Below, one piece after another: positions 44,341 through 53,141 of a stretch of DNA of 64,000 bases; the stretch's first letter is position 1, and every line of letters starts with the position of its first letter. The notes beneath the pieces were generated by a model. The model did no database searches and was not told the origin of the DNA. It saw only the letters and a list, made by a program, of their open reading frames with translations. This DNA is from JAGFIY01 sp964499285 (GTDB lineage Bacteria > Bacteroidota > Ignavibacteria > Ignavibacteriales > Melioribacteraceae), in the NCBI GenBank assembly GCA_964499285.1, contig CAZCLA010000010.1, forward strand, positions 26,695 through 90,694, given 5' to 3'. The position numbers and the translations under genes were made by a program.

Positions 44341-45102
44341 TCAAACGTTTAAACTTAACCCGTCTTTGGCGAGTGATAATTTTACATCTTTAACATCGAA
44401 ATTGTTCACAAATGTTTCAAGCATCTCTTCAGTTTCATCGGGAATATGTGTAAGAATAATATTTTTACACCCACTCAGTTTAATATAACTCGATATTTCG
44501 TCAGTAGTTATATGAGTTGATTCCAGAATCATTAAATCAGAAATAAAACTACTAAAGAGATTTAAATCATTTTTCCCGCCGATGTCCGATGAATACAAAA
44601 TCAGTTTATTCTCGATTGCACAAACCAAACTAACAGAAATAAATTGCTGATCATAAGATACATTAAGTTTATTAGAAATATGAGAATTTTGCATCGGATA
44701 AAGCTCTAACTCATCATTAATTCGATTCCAGGTGGAAAGTTTGAATTCGCTATAGTGTATTAAAAAATCCAAAGCTTCATCGAAAAGATAACATGTGTCG
44801 AGGATTGCTTTAATCTGATTAACTGAATTTGGAACAGTAATAATATGCAGATCTTTTTCTCTGCCGGATAATTTCATTTGAGTAATAAGTGAAGGAAGTC
44901 CGGCAATATGATCTGCATGAAAATGAGTTATAAAAATGGAATCAATATCAAGAAGATCAACGCCGAAAGTTAAAAGTGCACGGGCAACAGAATCCCCAGT
45001 ATCAATAAGTATATTTTGCTCCGCCGAAGTTATATATATCGAAGAATGAAATCTCCTTAAGCTTGTTTTACCGGAGCCTGTTCCTATAAATTTTATTTTC
45101 AT
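44341..45102 (-). CDS. Metallo-beta-lactamase fold hydrolase, RNase Z-like
   Basis: A 253-residue MBL-fold enzyme. The metal motif THFHADHIAGLP is at about 59-70. Further metal-ligand candidates lie in MQNSH (about 137), YSSDIGG (about 170) and the late ILTHIPDE (about 227). N-terminal MKIKFIGTGSGKTSLRRFHS resembles RNase Z and related nucleases or phosphodiesterases. The metal ligands appear complete, so it should be active; the substrate is uncertain. It lies 5 nt after the SPOR gene and 2 nt before the activator. Confidence 0.82.
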   Translation of the reverse strand: MKIKFIGTGSGKTSLRRFHSSIYITSAEQNILIDTGDSVARALLTFGVDLLDIDSIFITHFHADHIAGLPSLITQMKLSGREKDLHIITVPNSVNQIKAILDTCYLFDEALDFLIHYSEFKLSTWNRINDELELYPMQNSHISNKLNVSYDQQFISVSLVCAIENKLILYSSDIGGKNDLNLFSSFISDLMILESTHITTDEISSYIKLSGCKNIILTHIPDETEEMLETFVNNFDVKDVKLSLAKDGLSLNV

Positions 45103-45107
45103 CCGGG

Positions 45108-45806
45108 TTACTCTGGAAGTGAGATAATTCTTCCGTTGAGATCGTAGGTAGATTTTAAGTATTGAATTAAACTTTGTGCTTCTTCAGGATTCTCAAATCT
45201 GCCTACTGTCACAACATTAAGAATTGAGCCGCCGACTTCTTTAGGGAATATTTCGACTGTATAACCGGAGTTCTTAAGATTTTCCAGCAGTTTTTGTGCA
45301 TTATTCATATTTAAAAACGCACCTGCCTGAACCGTGAAGTTTCCGCTCTGTTTAACGGTTTGCTCAACAGCTGGTTTTGTATCGGTAATTATTGAGGCAT
45401 CCTCATCGGGGATCGTCCTATCTGCAGCTTTTATATATGGAGAATTAGGATATTCGGATTTCAACTTATCCAAGTAATCCTCGGCGCGATTATAAATTCC
45501 CAATGCATAATAAAACGAAAAAATTCGGTACAGGGCTGCATCGGCATAACGGCTTGAAGGGAAATTATTATAAACTGCCTCGAACTTTTCCAAGGCGGAT
45601 TCGCCTTCTTCGGTTAAAACACCGTCGAGAAAAATTACGGATGGATCATTAGGACTTGAGGAAATCAAAGATGCGAGCGATTTTTTTGCTTGATCAATAT
45701 TGCCTTCTTCAATCATTTTAAGTTCCGGAACTATATCAATTTCCTGTCCGATAACTGTCGCGGCTGATAGTAAAATAAAAATCAAATAAAATTTTACGGC
45801 TTTCAT
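45108..45806 (-). CDS. SPOR-domain protein with tetratricopeptide-like repeats
   Basis: A 232-residue exported protein with signal peptide KFYLIFILLSAATVIG. Helical TPR-like repeats (about 25-125, YADAALYRIFSFYYALGIYN) are followed by a linker and a C-terminal SPOR domain (about 150-228). The SPOR core reads FTVQAGAFLNMNNAQKLLEN and YTVEIFPKEVGG. SPOR domains bind denuded peptidoglycan at division sites, so a cell-envelope role is likely. It lies 8 nt downstream of miaB. Confidence 0.85.
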   Translation of the reverse strand: MKAVKFYLIFILLSAATVIGQEIDIVPELKMIEEGNIDQAKKSLASLISSSPNDPSVIFLDGVLTEEGESALEKFEAVYNNFPSSRYADAALYRIFSFYYALGIYNRAEDYLDKLKSEYPNSPYIKAADRTIPDEDASIITDTKPAVEQTVKQSGNFTVQAGAFLNMNNAQKLLENLKNSGYTVEIFPKEVGGSILNVVTVGRFENPEEAQSLIQYLKSTYDLNGRIISLPE

Positions 45807-45814
45807 TTTAGAAT

Positions 45815-47167
45815 TTACGCAGTTATTGATTGTCTCACTGAACGCACTTGAACTAAATTCGAATCATCCGCAAATAATGTTCCTGATGTTGCTCTCGTTA
45901 TCTTGGTCTTCACATAATCTCCGACATTAATTTCCGAATTAATTGGGAAGACTACAACTTTATTGCTGTCTGTTCTGCCGGAATAAAACAAATCCGATTT
46001 TTTGCTAAATCCTTCAACCAAGACAATCTCTTCTTTTCCGATTAGTTCTTGGTTTACGTCGTAAGAAATTCGCTGTTGAAGATCGATAATTTCATTGAGC
46101 CGTTTAGTTTTTGCGGCATCATCTACATCATCTTCCATCTTATATGCTTTAGTTCCTTCTCGAGCTGAATATTTGAACATGTAAGCTCCATCGTATCGTA
46201 CTTTTTCCATCACATCGAGAGTCATCAAATGATCTTCGAAAGTCTCAGTCGGGAATCCCGAAATAATATCGGTTGAAAAACTTACTCCCGGGATTATCTT
46301 TTTTGCTTTCTCAATCAAATTCAGATAATGCTCTATCGTATAAGTTCTATTCATAAGTTCTAAAATTCTGTTCGATCCGGATTGAACGGGGAGATGGATA
46401 TAATTACAAATATTAGGATATTCAGCAATTGTGTAAAGTAGTTTATCCGAAAGATCCTGTGGATGCGACGTCGTGAATCTCACTCTTATAGATCCGTCAA
46501 CTGAAGATGCAGCTGCTAAAAGATCTGCAAAATCTCGGTTGTTATCGCGATATGAATTTACATTCTGACCGAGAAGTGTCACTTCCTTAAAACCACGGTC
46601 TGAAAGCTGTTTAATCTCTTCAACAACTGACTCCAAATTACGGCTGCGTTCTCTTCCTCTTGTAAAAGGCACAACACAGAAAGTGCAGAATTTATCGCAG
46701 CCTCGCATTACGGATATCCAAGCAGAAAGCCCTTCTTCACGATAAGGGATAATATCGTCGTACGTTTCTGTTCTAGAAAGTTTTACACCGATGCCTTTTC
46801 CACCGCCAAAAGCTTCGTCTATATATTCCGGAATTCTTCTATATTCGTCGGGACCAACCACAAGATCAACCATCTTCTTCTTATCCATAAGATCGTCCCT
46901 AAGTCTCTCAGCCATACAGCCGAGAACTCCGATAACCGTCTCGGGATTTTTGTCTTTAAGTTTTTTTAAGTTCCCCAATCTTCCATAGATTCTCTGTTCA
47001 GCATTTTCTCTAATACTGCAAGTATTTAGCAGCACAATTCCCGCATTTTCGATGCTGTCGGCAACAGTAAATCCTTTTGAGTTGAGAACTCCAAGCACGA
47101 CTTCCGTATCGGCTAAGTTCATCTGACAGCCGTAGGTTTCTATATAAACACTATTTTTTTTCATCAA
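45815..47167 (-). CDS. miaB: tRNA-2-methylthio-N6-dimethylallyladenosine synthase
   Basis: Radical-SAM methylthiotransferase modifying A37 of tRNAs reading UNN codons; 450 residues. The N-terminal UPF0004 domain has the auxiliary-cluster cysteines (C14 in YETYGCQMN-type context, then LNTCSIREN and VLGCMAERL). The radical-SAM CxxxCxxC is C157, C161 and C164 in RGCDKFCTFCVVPFTRGRER, diagnostic for MiaB over MtaB/RimO. A C-terminal TRAM domain ends near TLFADDSNLVQV. The start is MMKKNS or the second Met. Confidence 0.96.
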   Translation of the reverse strand: MMKKNSVYIETYGCQMNLADTEVVLGVLNSKGFTVADSIENAGIVLLNTCSIRENAEQRIYGRLGNLKKLKDKNPETVIGVLGCMAERLRDDLMDKKKMVDLVVGPDEYRRIPEYIDEAFGGGKGIGVKLSRTETYDDIIPYREEGLSAWISVMRGCDKFCTFCVVPFTRGRERSRNLESVVEEIKQLSDRGFKEVTLLGQNVNSYRDNNRDFADLLAAASSVDGSIRVRFTTSHPQDLSDKLLYTIAEYPNICNYIHLPVQSGSNRILELMNRTYTIEHYLNLIEKAKKIIPGVSFSTDIISGFPTETFEDHLMTLDVMEKVRYDGAYMFKYSAREGTKAYKMEDDVDDAAKTKRLNEIIDLQQRISYDVNQELIGKEEIVLVEGFSKKSDLFYSGRTDSNKVVVFPINSEINVGDYVKTKITRATSGTLFADDSNLVQVRSVRQSITA

Positions 47168-47174
47168 ATTATTC

Positions 47175-47318
47175 TTACAATTTCGTTAAAAAATACATAA
47201 TAAGATTGATTACAACCAGAAAAATGATTGCGAAAGCCGTGATAAATAGTATGTTACGCTTTTTCTGGTCTTTCTTTAGATCTGATTCGAAACTATCATC
47301 GCCATTTCGTCTGAACAT
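47175..47318 (-). CDS. Small single-span membrane protein (47 aa)
   Basis: Short protein starting MFRRNGDDSFESDLKKDQKK and then one hydrophobic helix (about 22-43, ILFITAFAIIFLVVINLIMY) with a short end. It begins the minus-strand unit, 7 nt before miaB. Basic residues before the helix predict the N-terminus in the cytoplasm. A longer frame with an upstream ATG would add 18 residues of promoter-like sequence and is not chosen. No family is recognised. The operon position and the charge-then-helix layout support it being real. Confidence 0.6.
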   Translation of the reverse strand: MFRRNGDDSFESDLKKDQKKRNILFITAFAIIFLVVINLIMYFLTKL

Positions 47319-47383
47319 ATTTATTCCAAAAGTTTGTTTCAAATACTTTATTATTGTTAAATTTAGCCACAAAAGTTAAAAAG

Positions 47384-47428
47384 AAAGGACTCTAATAACA
47401 AGGCATTTAGTGAGGAATTCAGTCCTTT
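47384..47428. repeat. Inverted repeat in the miaB / SDR divergent region
   Basis: The 8-bp arms AAAGGACT (47384-47391) and AGTCCTTT (47421-47428) flank 29 bp. A second short inverted repeat, TTAGCT and AGCTAA with a 7-bp spacer, follows at about 47433-47451. Both lie in the 207-bp divergent intergenic region and may be regulatory or structural. No promoter was assigned. Confidence 0.35.
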
Positions 47429-47525
47429 GTGATTAGCTTTCAATTAGCTAAATTATTAAAAAACAATGCATTAGAAAGTTGAATCAATCATTAAAATAAT
47501 TGTCAATCAAAGTGAAAGGGAATTT

Positions 47526-48227
47526 ATGAATCTCGAAAATAAAATTGTGTTAGTTACAGGAGGCGGGTCTGGTATTGGGCTTGAGACAGCTAAATACATA
47601 TCACAGAAAGGAGCAAAGGTAATCATTTGCGGTAGGAATGAAGCAAAACTTGAAGAAGCTGCTAAAGCATTTAACCTGCAGTTTATCAAGTGCGATGTTT
47701 CTAATGAAAGCGAAGTGCTCTCAACGTTCGAAAAAATTAAAAAGGATTTTGGAACACTCGATGTTTTGATTAATAATGCCGGGTTCGGGGATTATTCGAA
47801 TTTGCTGGATCAATCTCTAGATAGAATGGTCAGCATTTTTGAAACAAATGTTTTTGGGGCAATGCTTGCTGCGAGAGAGGCAGCAAAAATTTTCACCGAA
47901 AAGAAAGCCGGAAGTATCGTTAATATTTCTTCAACAGCAGGATTAAAAGGATTTGCAGGCGGCACAGCATATGCTGCTTCAAAATTTGCTTTAAGAGGGA
48001 TGACGGAATGTTGGAGAGCGGAGTTGAGACCTTTTAACGTAAGAGTTATTTTGATAAATCCGAGCGAAGTTCAAACGCCGTTTTTCAAAAATAAAAATGC
48101 GGAAATAAATCCAACAAAATTGCTTCCCGGACATATTGCACATTCAATAGTTTCTGCACTAGAAATGGATGATGTAGGATTTATTCCTGAGTTAACAGTT
48201 TTTGCAACTAACCCCAGACAGTTATGA
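47526..48227 (+). CDS. Short-chain dehydrogenase/reductase (SDR)
   Basis: Classical SDR of 233 residues. The cofactor motif is TGGGSGIGLETA (about 11-22), NNAGFGD is near 85, the catalytic Ser is in NISSTAG (about 139), and YxxxK is YAASK (about 152-156). Length is near the family minimum. The end of the gene overlaps rpiA as ATGA, so they are co-translated. Substrate unknown; similar genes are annotated as 3-oxoacyl-ACP-reductase-like, which cannot be confirmed here. Confidence 0.88.
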   Translation: MNLENKIVLVTGGGSGIGLETAKYISQKGAKVIICGRNEAKLEEAAKAFNLQFIKCDVSNESEVLSTFEKIKKDFGTLDVLINNAGFGDYSNLLDQSLDRMVSIFETNVFGAMLAAREAAKIFTEKKAGSIVNISSTAGLKGFAGGTAYAASKFALRGMTECWRAELRPFNVRVILINPSEVQTPFFKNKNAEINPTKLLPGHIAHSIVSALEMDDVGFIPELTVFATNPRQL

Positions 48228-48910
48228 CGCAGACAGATAAACAGAAAAAAAATGCTGCTGAAAAAGCAGTTGAGCAAATTGAACCGGGAATGATTGTTGG
48301 TCTAGGAACCGGCTCGACGGCACTTTTTGCAGTAAAAAGAATTGCGGAGCTTCTGGAAAATGGCAAGCTGAATAATATAGTTGGAATTCCGACTTCGCTT
48401 GAAACTGAGGATGAAGCACTTAAGGCAGGAATTAGAGTAGGACTCTTAGATGAGTTTCCCGAAATCGACATAACAATTGATGGTGCCGATGAAGTTGACA
48501 AAAATTTGAACCTGATCAAGGGCGGAGGCGGTGCGTTACTAAAGGAAAAAATTATAGCACAAGCATCTGAAAGAGTTATAATTGTTGTTGATGAATCAAA
48601 ACTTTCCAAACAACTTGGGGAAAAATGGGCACTGCCTATTGAAGTAGTTCCGATGGCACTCGAAGTCGAGAGAAGATTCTTGAAATCGATTGGCGGTTCA
48701 CCTATGGTGAGGGAAAGACGCGGCGGATATTTTGTGACCGATGAAGGGAATTATATTATCGATACATCTTTCGGAATTATTAAAGATCCGGAAAAGCTTG
48801 CATCAAAATTGCAAGAGAGAGCCGGAATAGTTGAACATGGATTGTTTATAAATATTGCTTCACAAGTAATTGTTGCCGGAAAAAGCGGAATAAAAATTTT
48901 GGATCATTAA
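48224..48910 (+). CDS. rpiA: Ribose-5-phosphate isomerase A
   Basis: Pentose-phosphate enzyme interconverting ribose-5-phosphate and ribulose-5-phosphate. 228 residues, normal length. Family motifs: IVGLGTGSTALFAV (about 25-38, phosphate loop), IDITIDGADEVDKNLNLIKG (about 82-101, catalytic Asp), GGGGALLKEKI with the catalytic Glu/Lys, and DESKL. The start is coupled to the SDR stop (ATGA). Confidence 0.96.
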   Translation: MTQTDKQKKNAAEKAVEQIEPGMIVGLGTGSTALFAVKRIAELLENGKLNNIVGIPTSLETEDEALKAGIRVGLLDEFPEIDITIDGADEVDKNLNLIKGGGGALLKEKIIAQASERVIIVVDESKLSKQLGEKWALPIEVVPMALEVERRFLKSIGGSPMVRERRGGYFVTDEGNYIIDTSFGIIKDPEKLASKLQERAGIVEHGLFINIASQVIVAGKSGIKILDH

Positions 48911-49015
48911 TGTGGAACCTCGAAAAAATTTGTTTGTATAATAGCCGTTTTGTTGAATAAATCTGATGGTAATCTTAATTTTGTCATTTCTTAAACAAAC
49001 TTATTTCATCTATTT

Positions 49016-49948
49016 ATGAGTATCACTGTTCAAAATCTTTCTAAGAAATACGGTCCTCAACTAGCAGTAAACGATATTTCCTTCGAAGTTAAAACCGGCG
49101 AAATCCTTGGATTCCTAGGTCCAAATGGTGCCGGAAAAACCACAACGATGAAAATAATAACCTGTTATATGGCTCCGTCAAACGGAGATGTAAAAGTAGG
49201 ACAGTATTCCATTTTAAACGATCAAGATCAAATCAAAAAGAAGATTGGTTATCTTCCGGAAAGCAACCCCTTGTACACCGATATGCAAGTGTTGGAATAT
49301 TTGGAGTTCGTTGCAAAACTCCAAGGTGTTCCTTCTTCACAAATGAGTAAAAGAATTGCAGAGATGGTTCATGTATGTGGGTTAAATATTGAGAAACATA
49401 AAAAAATCGGGGAGCTTTCAAAAGGTTACAGGCAAAGAGTCGGCTTGGCTCAGGCAATGATTCACGATCCCGAAATTTTAATTTTGGACGAACCTACAAC
49501 CGGACTCGATCCGAATCAGATTGTGGAAATACGAAAACTTATCCGCGAGCTTGGCAGAGAAAAAACAGTTATTCTTAGCACACACATACTTCCTGAAGTG
49601 GAAGCCACTTGCGATAGGATTCTTATCATAAATCAAGGGAAAATAGTTGCGGACGGTACTCCGGAGACATTGAGGAAGCAGGCTCAGGGTCAAGAAATAA
49701 TAAGGATTGAAATTTCGGATGCACAAAATAATGACGATGTAATAAACGCATTATCGAGCATACCTTCTGTTGCAATGGTTGATCCTGTTAAGGATAAACA
49801 GTTTTCTTATTACGTCAACAGTAAGGAAAATCAATCATCGAAAAGAGAAGTTTTTGAAACTGTAGTTAAAAACAATTGGGTGCTCACTGAATTGACGCCA
49901 ATTGAAACAAAACTTGAAGATATTTTTAGAGATTTAACAACAAACTAA
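49016..49948 (+). CDS. ABC transporter ATP-binding protein, GldA-like
   Basis: A 310-residue ATPase: Walker A GPNGAGKTT (about 35-43), ABC signature LSKGYRQRVGLAQA (about 135), Walker B ILILDEPTTGLDP (about 157-169) and switch STHILPEVEATC. The C-terminal extension (about 215-310) is typical of GldA/CcmA-type subunits. It is followed by a six-span permease, a GldG-like protein and a DUF4340 protein in the same direction. This gene order is the gliding-type ABC exporter common in Bacteroidota; whether it serves motility here is unknown. Confidence 0.9.
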   Translation: MSITVQNLSKKYGPQLAVNDISFEVKTGEILGFLGPNGAGKTTTMKIITCYMAPSNGDVKVGQYSILNDQDQIKKKIGYLPESNPLYTDMQVLEYLEFVAKLQGVPSSQMSKRIAEMVHVCGLNIEKHKKIGELSKGYRQRVGLAQAMIHDPEILILDEPTTGLDPNQIVEIRKLIRELGREKTVILSTHILPEVEATCDRILIINQGKIVADGTPETLRKQAQGQEIIRIEISDAQNNDDVINALSSIPSVAMVDPVKDKQFSYYVNSKENQSSKREVFETVVKNNWVLTELTPIETKLEDIFRDLTTN

Positions 49949-49954
49949 CGAGAT

Positions 49955-50680
49955 ATGAGTACAACCTGGATAATTGCCTCAAGAGAATTAAAAACTTTTT
50001 TTGACTCGTTATCGGCATACATTCTGATAACAGTGTTCTTAGGATTAAGTGGATTTTTTACCTGGCTTTTCGGTTCAGATATTTTCTTTATTAATCAAGC
50101 AACATTGCAGCCATTCTTTTCGGTTGCTTATTGGACTCTCTTCTTTTTCATTCCCGCCATCACAATGAAAATGATTGCAGAGGAAAAAAGAAGTGGAACT
50201 CTTGAACTGCTGTTAACAAAAGCCGTTTCAGATTGGCAGATGGTTACAGGAAAATTTTTAGCCAGTCTTCTTCTAATTGCTATTACGCTCGCTCTTACAA
50301 TTCCTTATTATATAACGATTTCTTTTTTAGGTCCGGTTGATCACGGAGCAGTTTTGTGCGGTTATTTGGGGATGCTTCTTTTCAGCAGTGCACTTTTAGG
50401 AATAGGATTTTTTGCGAGCAGTATTACAAACAATCAAATTGTCGCTTTTCTTCTTTCGCTTTTTATCGGATTGTTTTTTATCATCATATTTGATGTGTTA
50501 GCAGGTAATTTTACAGGATTTGTAGGACAAGTTTTTCATTACCTCAGTCTTTCAACTCATTATGATTCTATCTCACGCGGAGTGATTGATTCGCGCGATT
50601 TAATCTATTTTGGTTCAATTTCATATTTGGGTTTATTCTTGGCAACAATTGTACTTTCAAAAAGAAATGTAGTGGAATAA
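49955..50680 (+). CDS. ABC transporter permease, GldF-like
   Basis: A 241-residue ABC-2-type permease with about six spans. N-terminal MSTTWIIASRELKTFFDSLS is followed by the first span, AEEKRSGTLELLLTKAVSDW (about 72-91) is the conserved coupling region, and four further spans follow. It lies 6 nt after the ATPase gene and 9 nt before the GldG-like gene. Together they would form the transporter core; the exported substrate is unknown. Confidence 0.87.
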   Translation: MSTTWIIASRELKTFFDSLSAYILITVFLGLSGFFTWLFGSDIFFINQATLQPFFSVAYWTLFFFIPAITMKMIAEEKRSGTLELLLTKAVSDWQMVTGKFLASLLLIAITLALTIPYYITISFLGPVDHGAVLCGYLGMLLFSSALLGIGFFASSITNNQIVAFLLSLFIGLFFIIIFDVLAGNFTGFVGQVFHYLSLSTHYDSISRGVIDSRDLIYFGSISYLGLFLATIVLSKRNVVE

Positions 50681-50689
50681 GAATTTATT

Positions 50690-52216
50690 ATGCTTACTAA
50701 AAACAAACTTTTTGTTTCGATCATACTCCTGTTAGGAATTATTTTATTCGTCAATATTATCAGCGAAAAGTTTTTTGCACGACTTGATTTTACCGAAGAT
50801 CAAAGATACAGCCTAAGCGATGCAACGCTGAATATACTTGATGAATTAACCGAACCGGTGACAGTTACTGCCTATTTTTCAGAAGATCTGCCGCCGGATA
50901 TTGCAAAAACTAAACAAGATTTTAGAGACCTGTTGATTGAATATGCAAACCGTTCGGACGATATGGTCGTTTATGAATTTATAAACCCGAACGAAAGTCA
51001 AGAAACTGAAGCAAACGCGCAGCAGAACGGTATTAGACCTGTGATGATAAACGTTCGTGAACGTGATCAGGTTAAACAACAACGGGCATATCTCGGCGCA
51101 GTTATTCAACTCGGCGAAATGAAAGAGACGATCCCTTTTATTCAACCGGGAGCTGCGATGGAATATGAACTTTCTTCTACGATTAAGAAGATTGCTGTCA
51201 CCGATAAACCCAGCATTGCGCTTTTACAAGGACACGGCGAGCCTTCACTCGGGGCACTCCAGCAACTAAATACACTATTGACAGTTACACATAATTTAAC
51301 TCCGGTTGAATTTACAGATACAAGCGGAATTCCGTTAGAATATTCTACGTTAATGATTATTGCTCCTTCAGATAGTTTCTCAGTAAGAGATATCAATTAT
51401 TTAAATGAGTTTTTAGAAAGAGGGGGCAATCTGCTTCTCTCGCTAAACAGAGTAGATGGTAATTTTCAAACCGGTCAGGGAGAAGAAATATCAACCGGTT
51501 TGGAAGAATGGCTGATGAATTTCGGAATAGAGATAGGGAAGAATTTTGTTGTAGATGCAAATTGCAGCAGCGTGATGGTTCGTCAGCAGCAGGGAATGTT
51601 TACTTTCAATACGCCCATAAGTTTTCCTTACTTGCCTATTATCTCCAACTTTGCCGATCATCCTGCTGTTACCGGACTTGAATCAGTAATGATGCCGTTT
51701 GTAAGTTCAATAGATTATTCTGATGTGGATACATCAAAAATTAAAGTTACACCTCTTGCGTTTACATCAGAAAAATCCGGAATCGAAAATCTTCCGTTGT
51801 TTTTTGATGTCGGAAAAGATTGGAAATCACCCGACTTTCCTGAATCCACCCTTCCCGTTGCACTTGCTCTTGAAGGAGAATTTAACAGCAATGTTCAAAC
51901 AAAAATGATTTTATTTAGTGATGGTGATTTTGCGGTTAACGGTGAGGGGCAGCAAGCACAGCAGCTGCAGCCTGATAACGTAAATCTCATGGTAAATTCG
52001 ATAGATTGGTTAGCTGATGATACTGGGCTTAACAGTCTTCGAACTAAAGGCGTTACCGCTCGCCCGCTTAGCGCTCAATTAGAAGACGGGACAAAATCTG
52101 TAATTAAGTATCTTAACTTTTTAATCCCATTATTAATAATTATTATTTATGGAATTTTTCGTTTTCAAATGAGAAGAAAATTAAGAAACAAACTTGCATC
52201 CATTTCTTATGAGTAA
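50690..52216 (+). CDS. GldG-like ABC-associated protein
   Basis: A 508-residue protein with a membrane span at each end (about 6-26 and 475-495) and a large periplasmic part. N-terminal FARLDFTEDQRYSLSDATLN is the ABC-type uncharacterised transport (GldG) opening. IALLQGHGEPSLGALQQLN and TLMIIAPSDSFS are family blocks of the GIFT-like domain. It partners the GldA/GldF-like subunits. Its 3' end overlaps the DUF4340 gene by 8 nt. Confidence 0.87.
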   Translation: MLTKNKLFVSIILLLGIILFVNIISEKFFARLDFTEDQRYSLSDATLNILDELTEPVTVTAYFSEDLPPDIAKTKQDFRDLLIEYANRSDDMVVYEFINPNESQETEANAQQNGIRPVMINVRERDQVKQQRAYLGAVIQLGEMKETIPFIQPGAAMEYELSSTIKKIAVTDKPSIALLQGHGEPSLGALQQLNTLLTVTHNLTPVEFTDTSGIPLEYSTLMIIAPSDSFSVRDINYLNEFLERGGNLLLSLNRVDGNFQTGQGEEISTGLEEWLMNFGIEIGKNFVVDANCSSVMVRQQQGMFTFNTPISFPYLPIISNFADHPAVTGLESVMMPFVSSIDYSDVDTSKIKVTPLAFTSEKSGIENLPLFFDVGKDWKSPDFPESTLPVALALEGEFNSNVQTKMILFSDGDFAVNGEGQQAQQLQPDNVNLMVNSIDWLADDTGLNSLRTKGVTARPLSAQLEDGTKSVIKYLNFLIPLLIIIIYGIFRFQMRRKLRNKLASISYE

Positions 52217-53141
52217 TATATCAACTAAAAAACTTACATTAATTTTTTCGGTATTAGCCGTAATTGTACTTCTGATTTTTGTTTTTGATTCCGGTCAGGA
52301 CAGAACTTTCCGCGACAAGCTGGTTGAAATAGATACTTCTACAGTATCGAAAATTGTTATTTATCCAAAATCCCAACAGGGATCAGATGTTACGCTTTTT
52401 AAAGAAGAAGATGATTGGAAAGTAAAACTTGAAAGCGGCAAGATTGTGATGGTTCCTATGACAAAAATTGATAATTTAATTCAACAATTAACCTCACTTA
52501 AACCTATTCGTATGACGGCAAAAAGTGAGGAAAAATGGGAGGAACTTCAGGTTGATGAATCCGCAACTCGTGTTCAAGTATACGAGGATTCAGATCGCAC
52601 ATTAGACTTAGTTATCGGGAAGTTTTCATTTCAACAGCCTCGAAGTATGTTTACAAATGTTCGTTTAGCCGATGAAACAAACGTTTATCTTGTCGAAGGT
52701 TTTCTTGATATGACGTTCAACCAAAATGCCGATGCTTTCAGAAACAGTAATTTAATTTCTGGTAATCATAACGATTGGAACCGACTAGCATTTGATTATC
52801 CGGCTGACAGCAGTTACCAGATAATAAAATTGAATAATAAATGGTATTCGAACGAGGCAGAACTTGATTCGGCTAAAGTTGAAAATTATCTACGCCAGTT
52901 AAGCAGATTAACAAACAATAACTTTATTGATCAACCGGAAATCCCTGTAAATAATCCTTCTTTGAAATTGACTGTTTCAAGAACTGATAATTCTTTATTT
53001 ACAGTTCAGGCGTTTGGTGACACATCAAACTATGTTATCTCTTCTTCATTAAATACTGAATCATACTTTGACGGAAAAAAGAATGATTTTTACAAAAGAA
53101 TATTTAAAGGTCTCGGAGAGTTTTTAAAGAAAGAAGATTAA
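52209..53141 (+). CDS. DUF4340 domain-containing membrane-anchored protein
   Basis: A 310-residue protein with one N-terminal span (about 7-25, LTLIFSVLAVIVLLIFVF) and a periplasmic part in repeats: VSKIVIYPKSQQGSDVTLFK, then DDWKVKL, and VQVYEDSDRTLDLVIGK. DUF4340 genes regularly close GldAFG-like clusters. The start is the ATG of MSNISTKKLT within the end of the GldG-like gene; a TTG 15 nt upstream is not needed. Its TAA interlocks with the stop of the convergent YyaL gene (TTAA). Confidence 0.82.
   Translation: MSNISTKKLTLIFSVLAVIVLLIFVFDSGQDRTFRDKLVEIDTSTVSKIVIYPKSQQGSDVTLFKEEDDWKVKLESGKIVMVPMTKIDNLIQQLTSLKPIRMTAKSEEKWEELQVDESATRVQVYEDSDRTLDLVIGKFSFQQPRSMFTNVRLADETNVYLVEGFLDMTFNQNADAFRNSNLISGNHNDWNRLAFDYPADSSYQIIKLNNKWYSNEAELDSAKVENYLRQLSRLTNNNFIDQPEIPVNNPSLKLTVSRTDNSLFTVQAFGDTSNYVISSSLNTESYFDGKKNDFYKRIFKGLGEFLKKED

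Noticed and set aside
48208..48609. A 133-codon antisense frame inside rpiA, rich in Ser/Pro
   Set aside because: Composition is that of the complement of a conserved gene; no domain or start signal.
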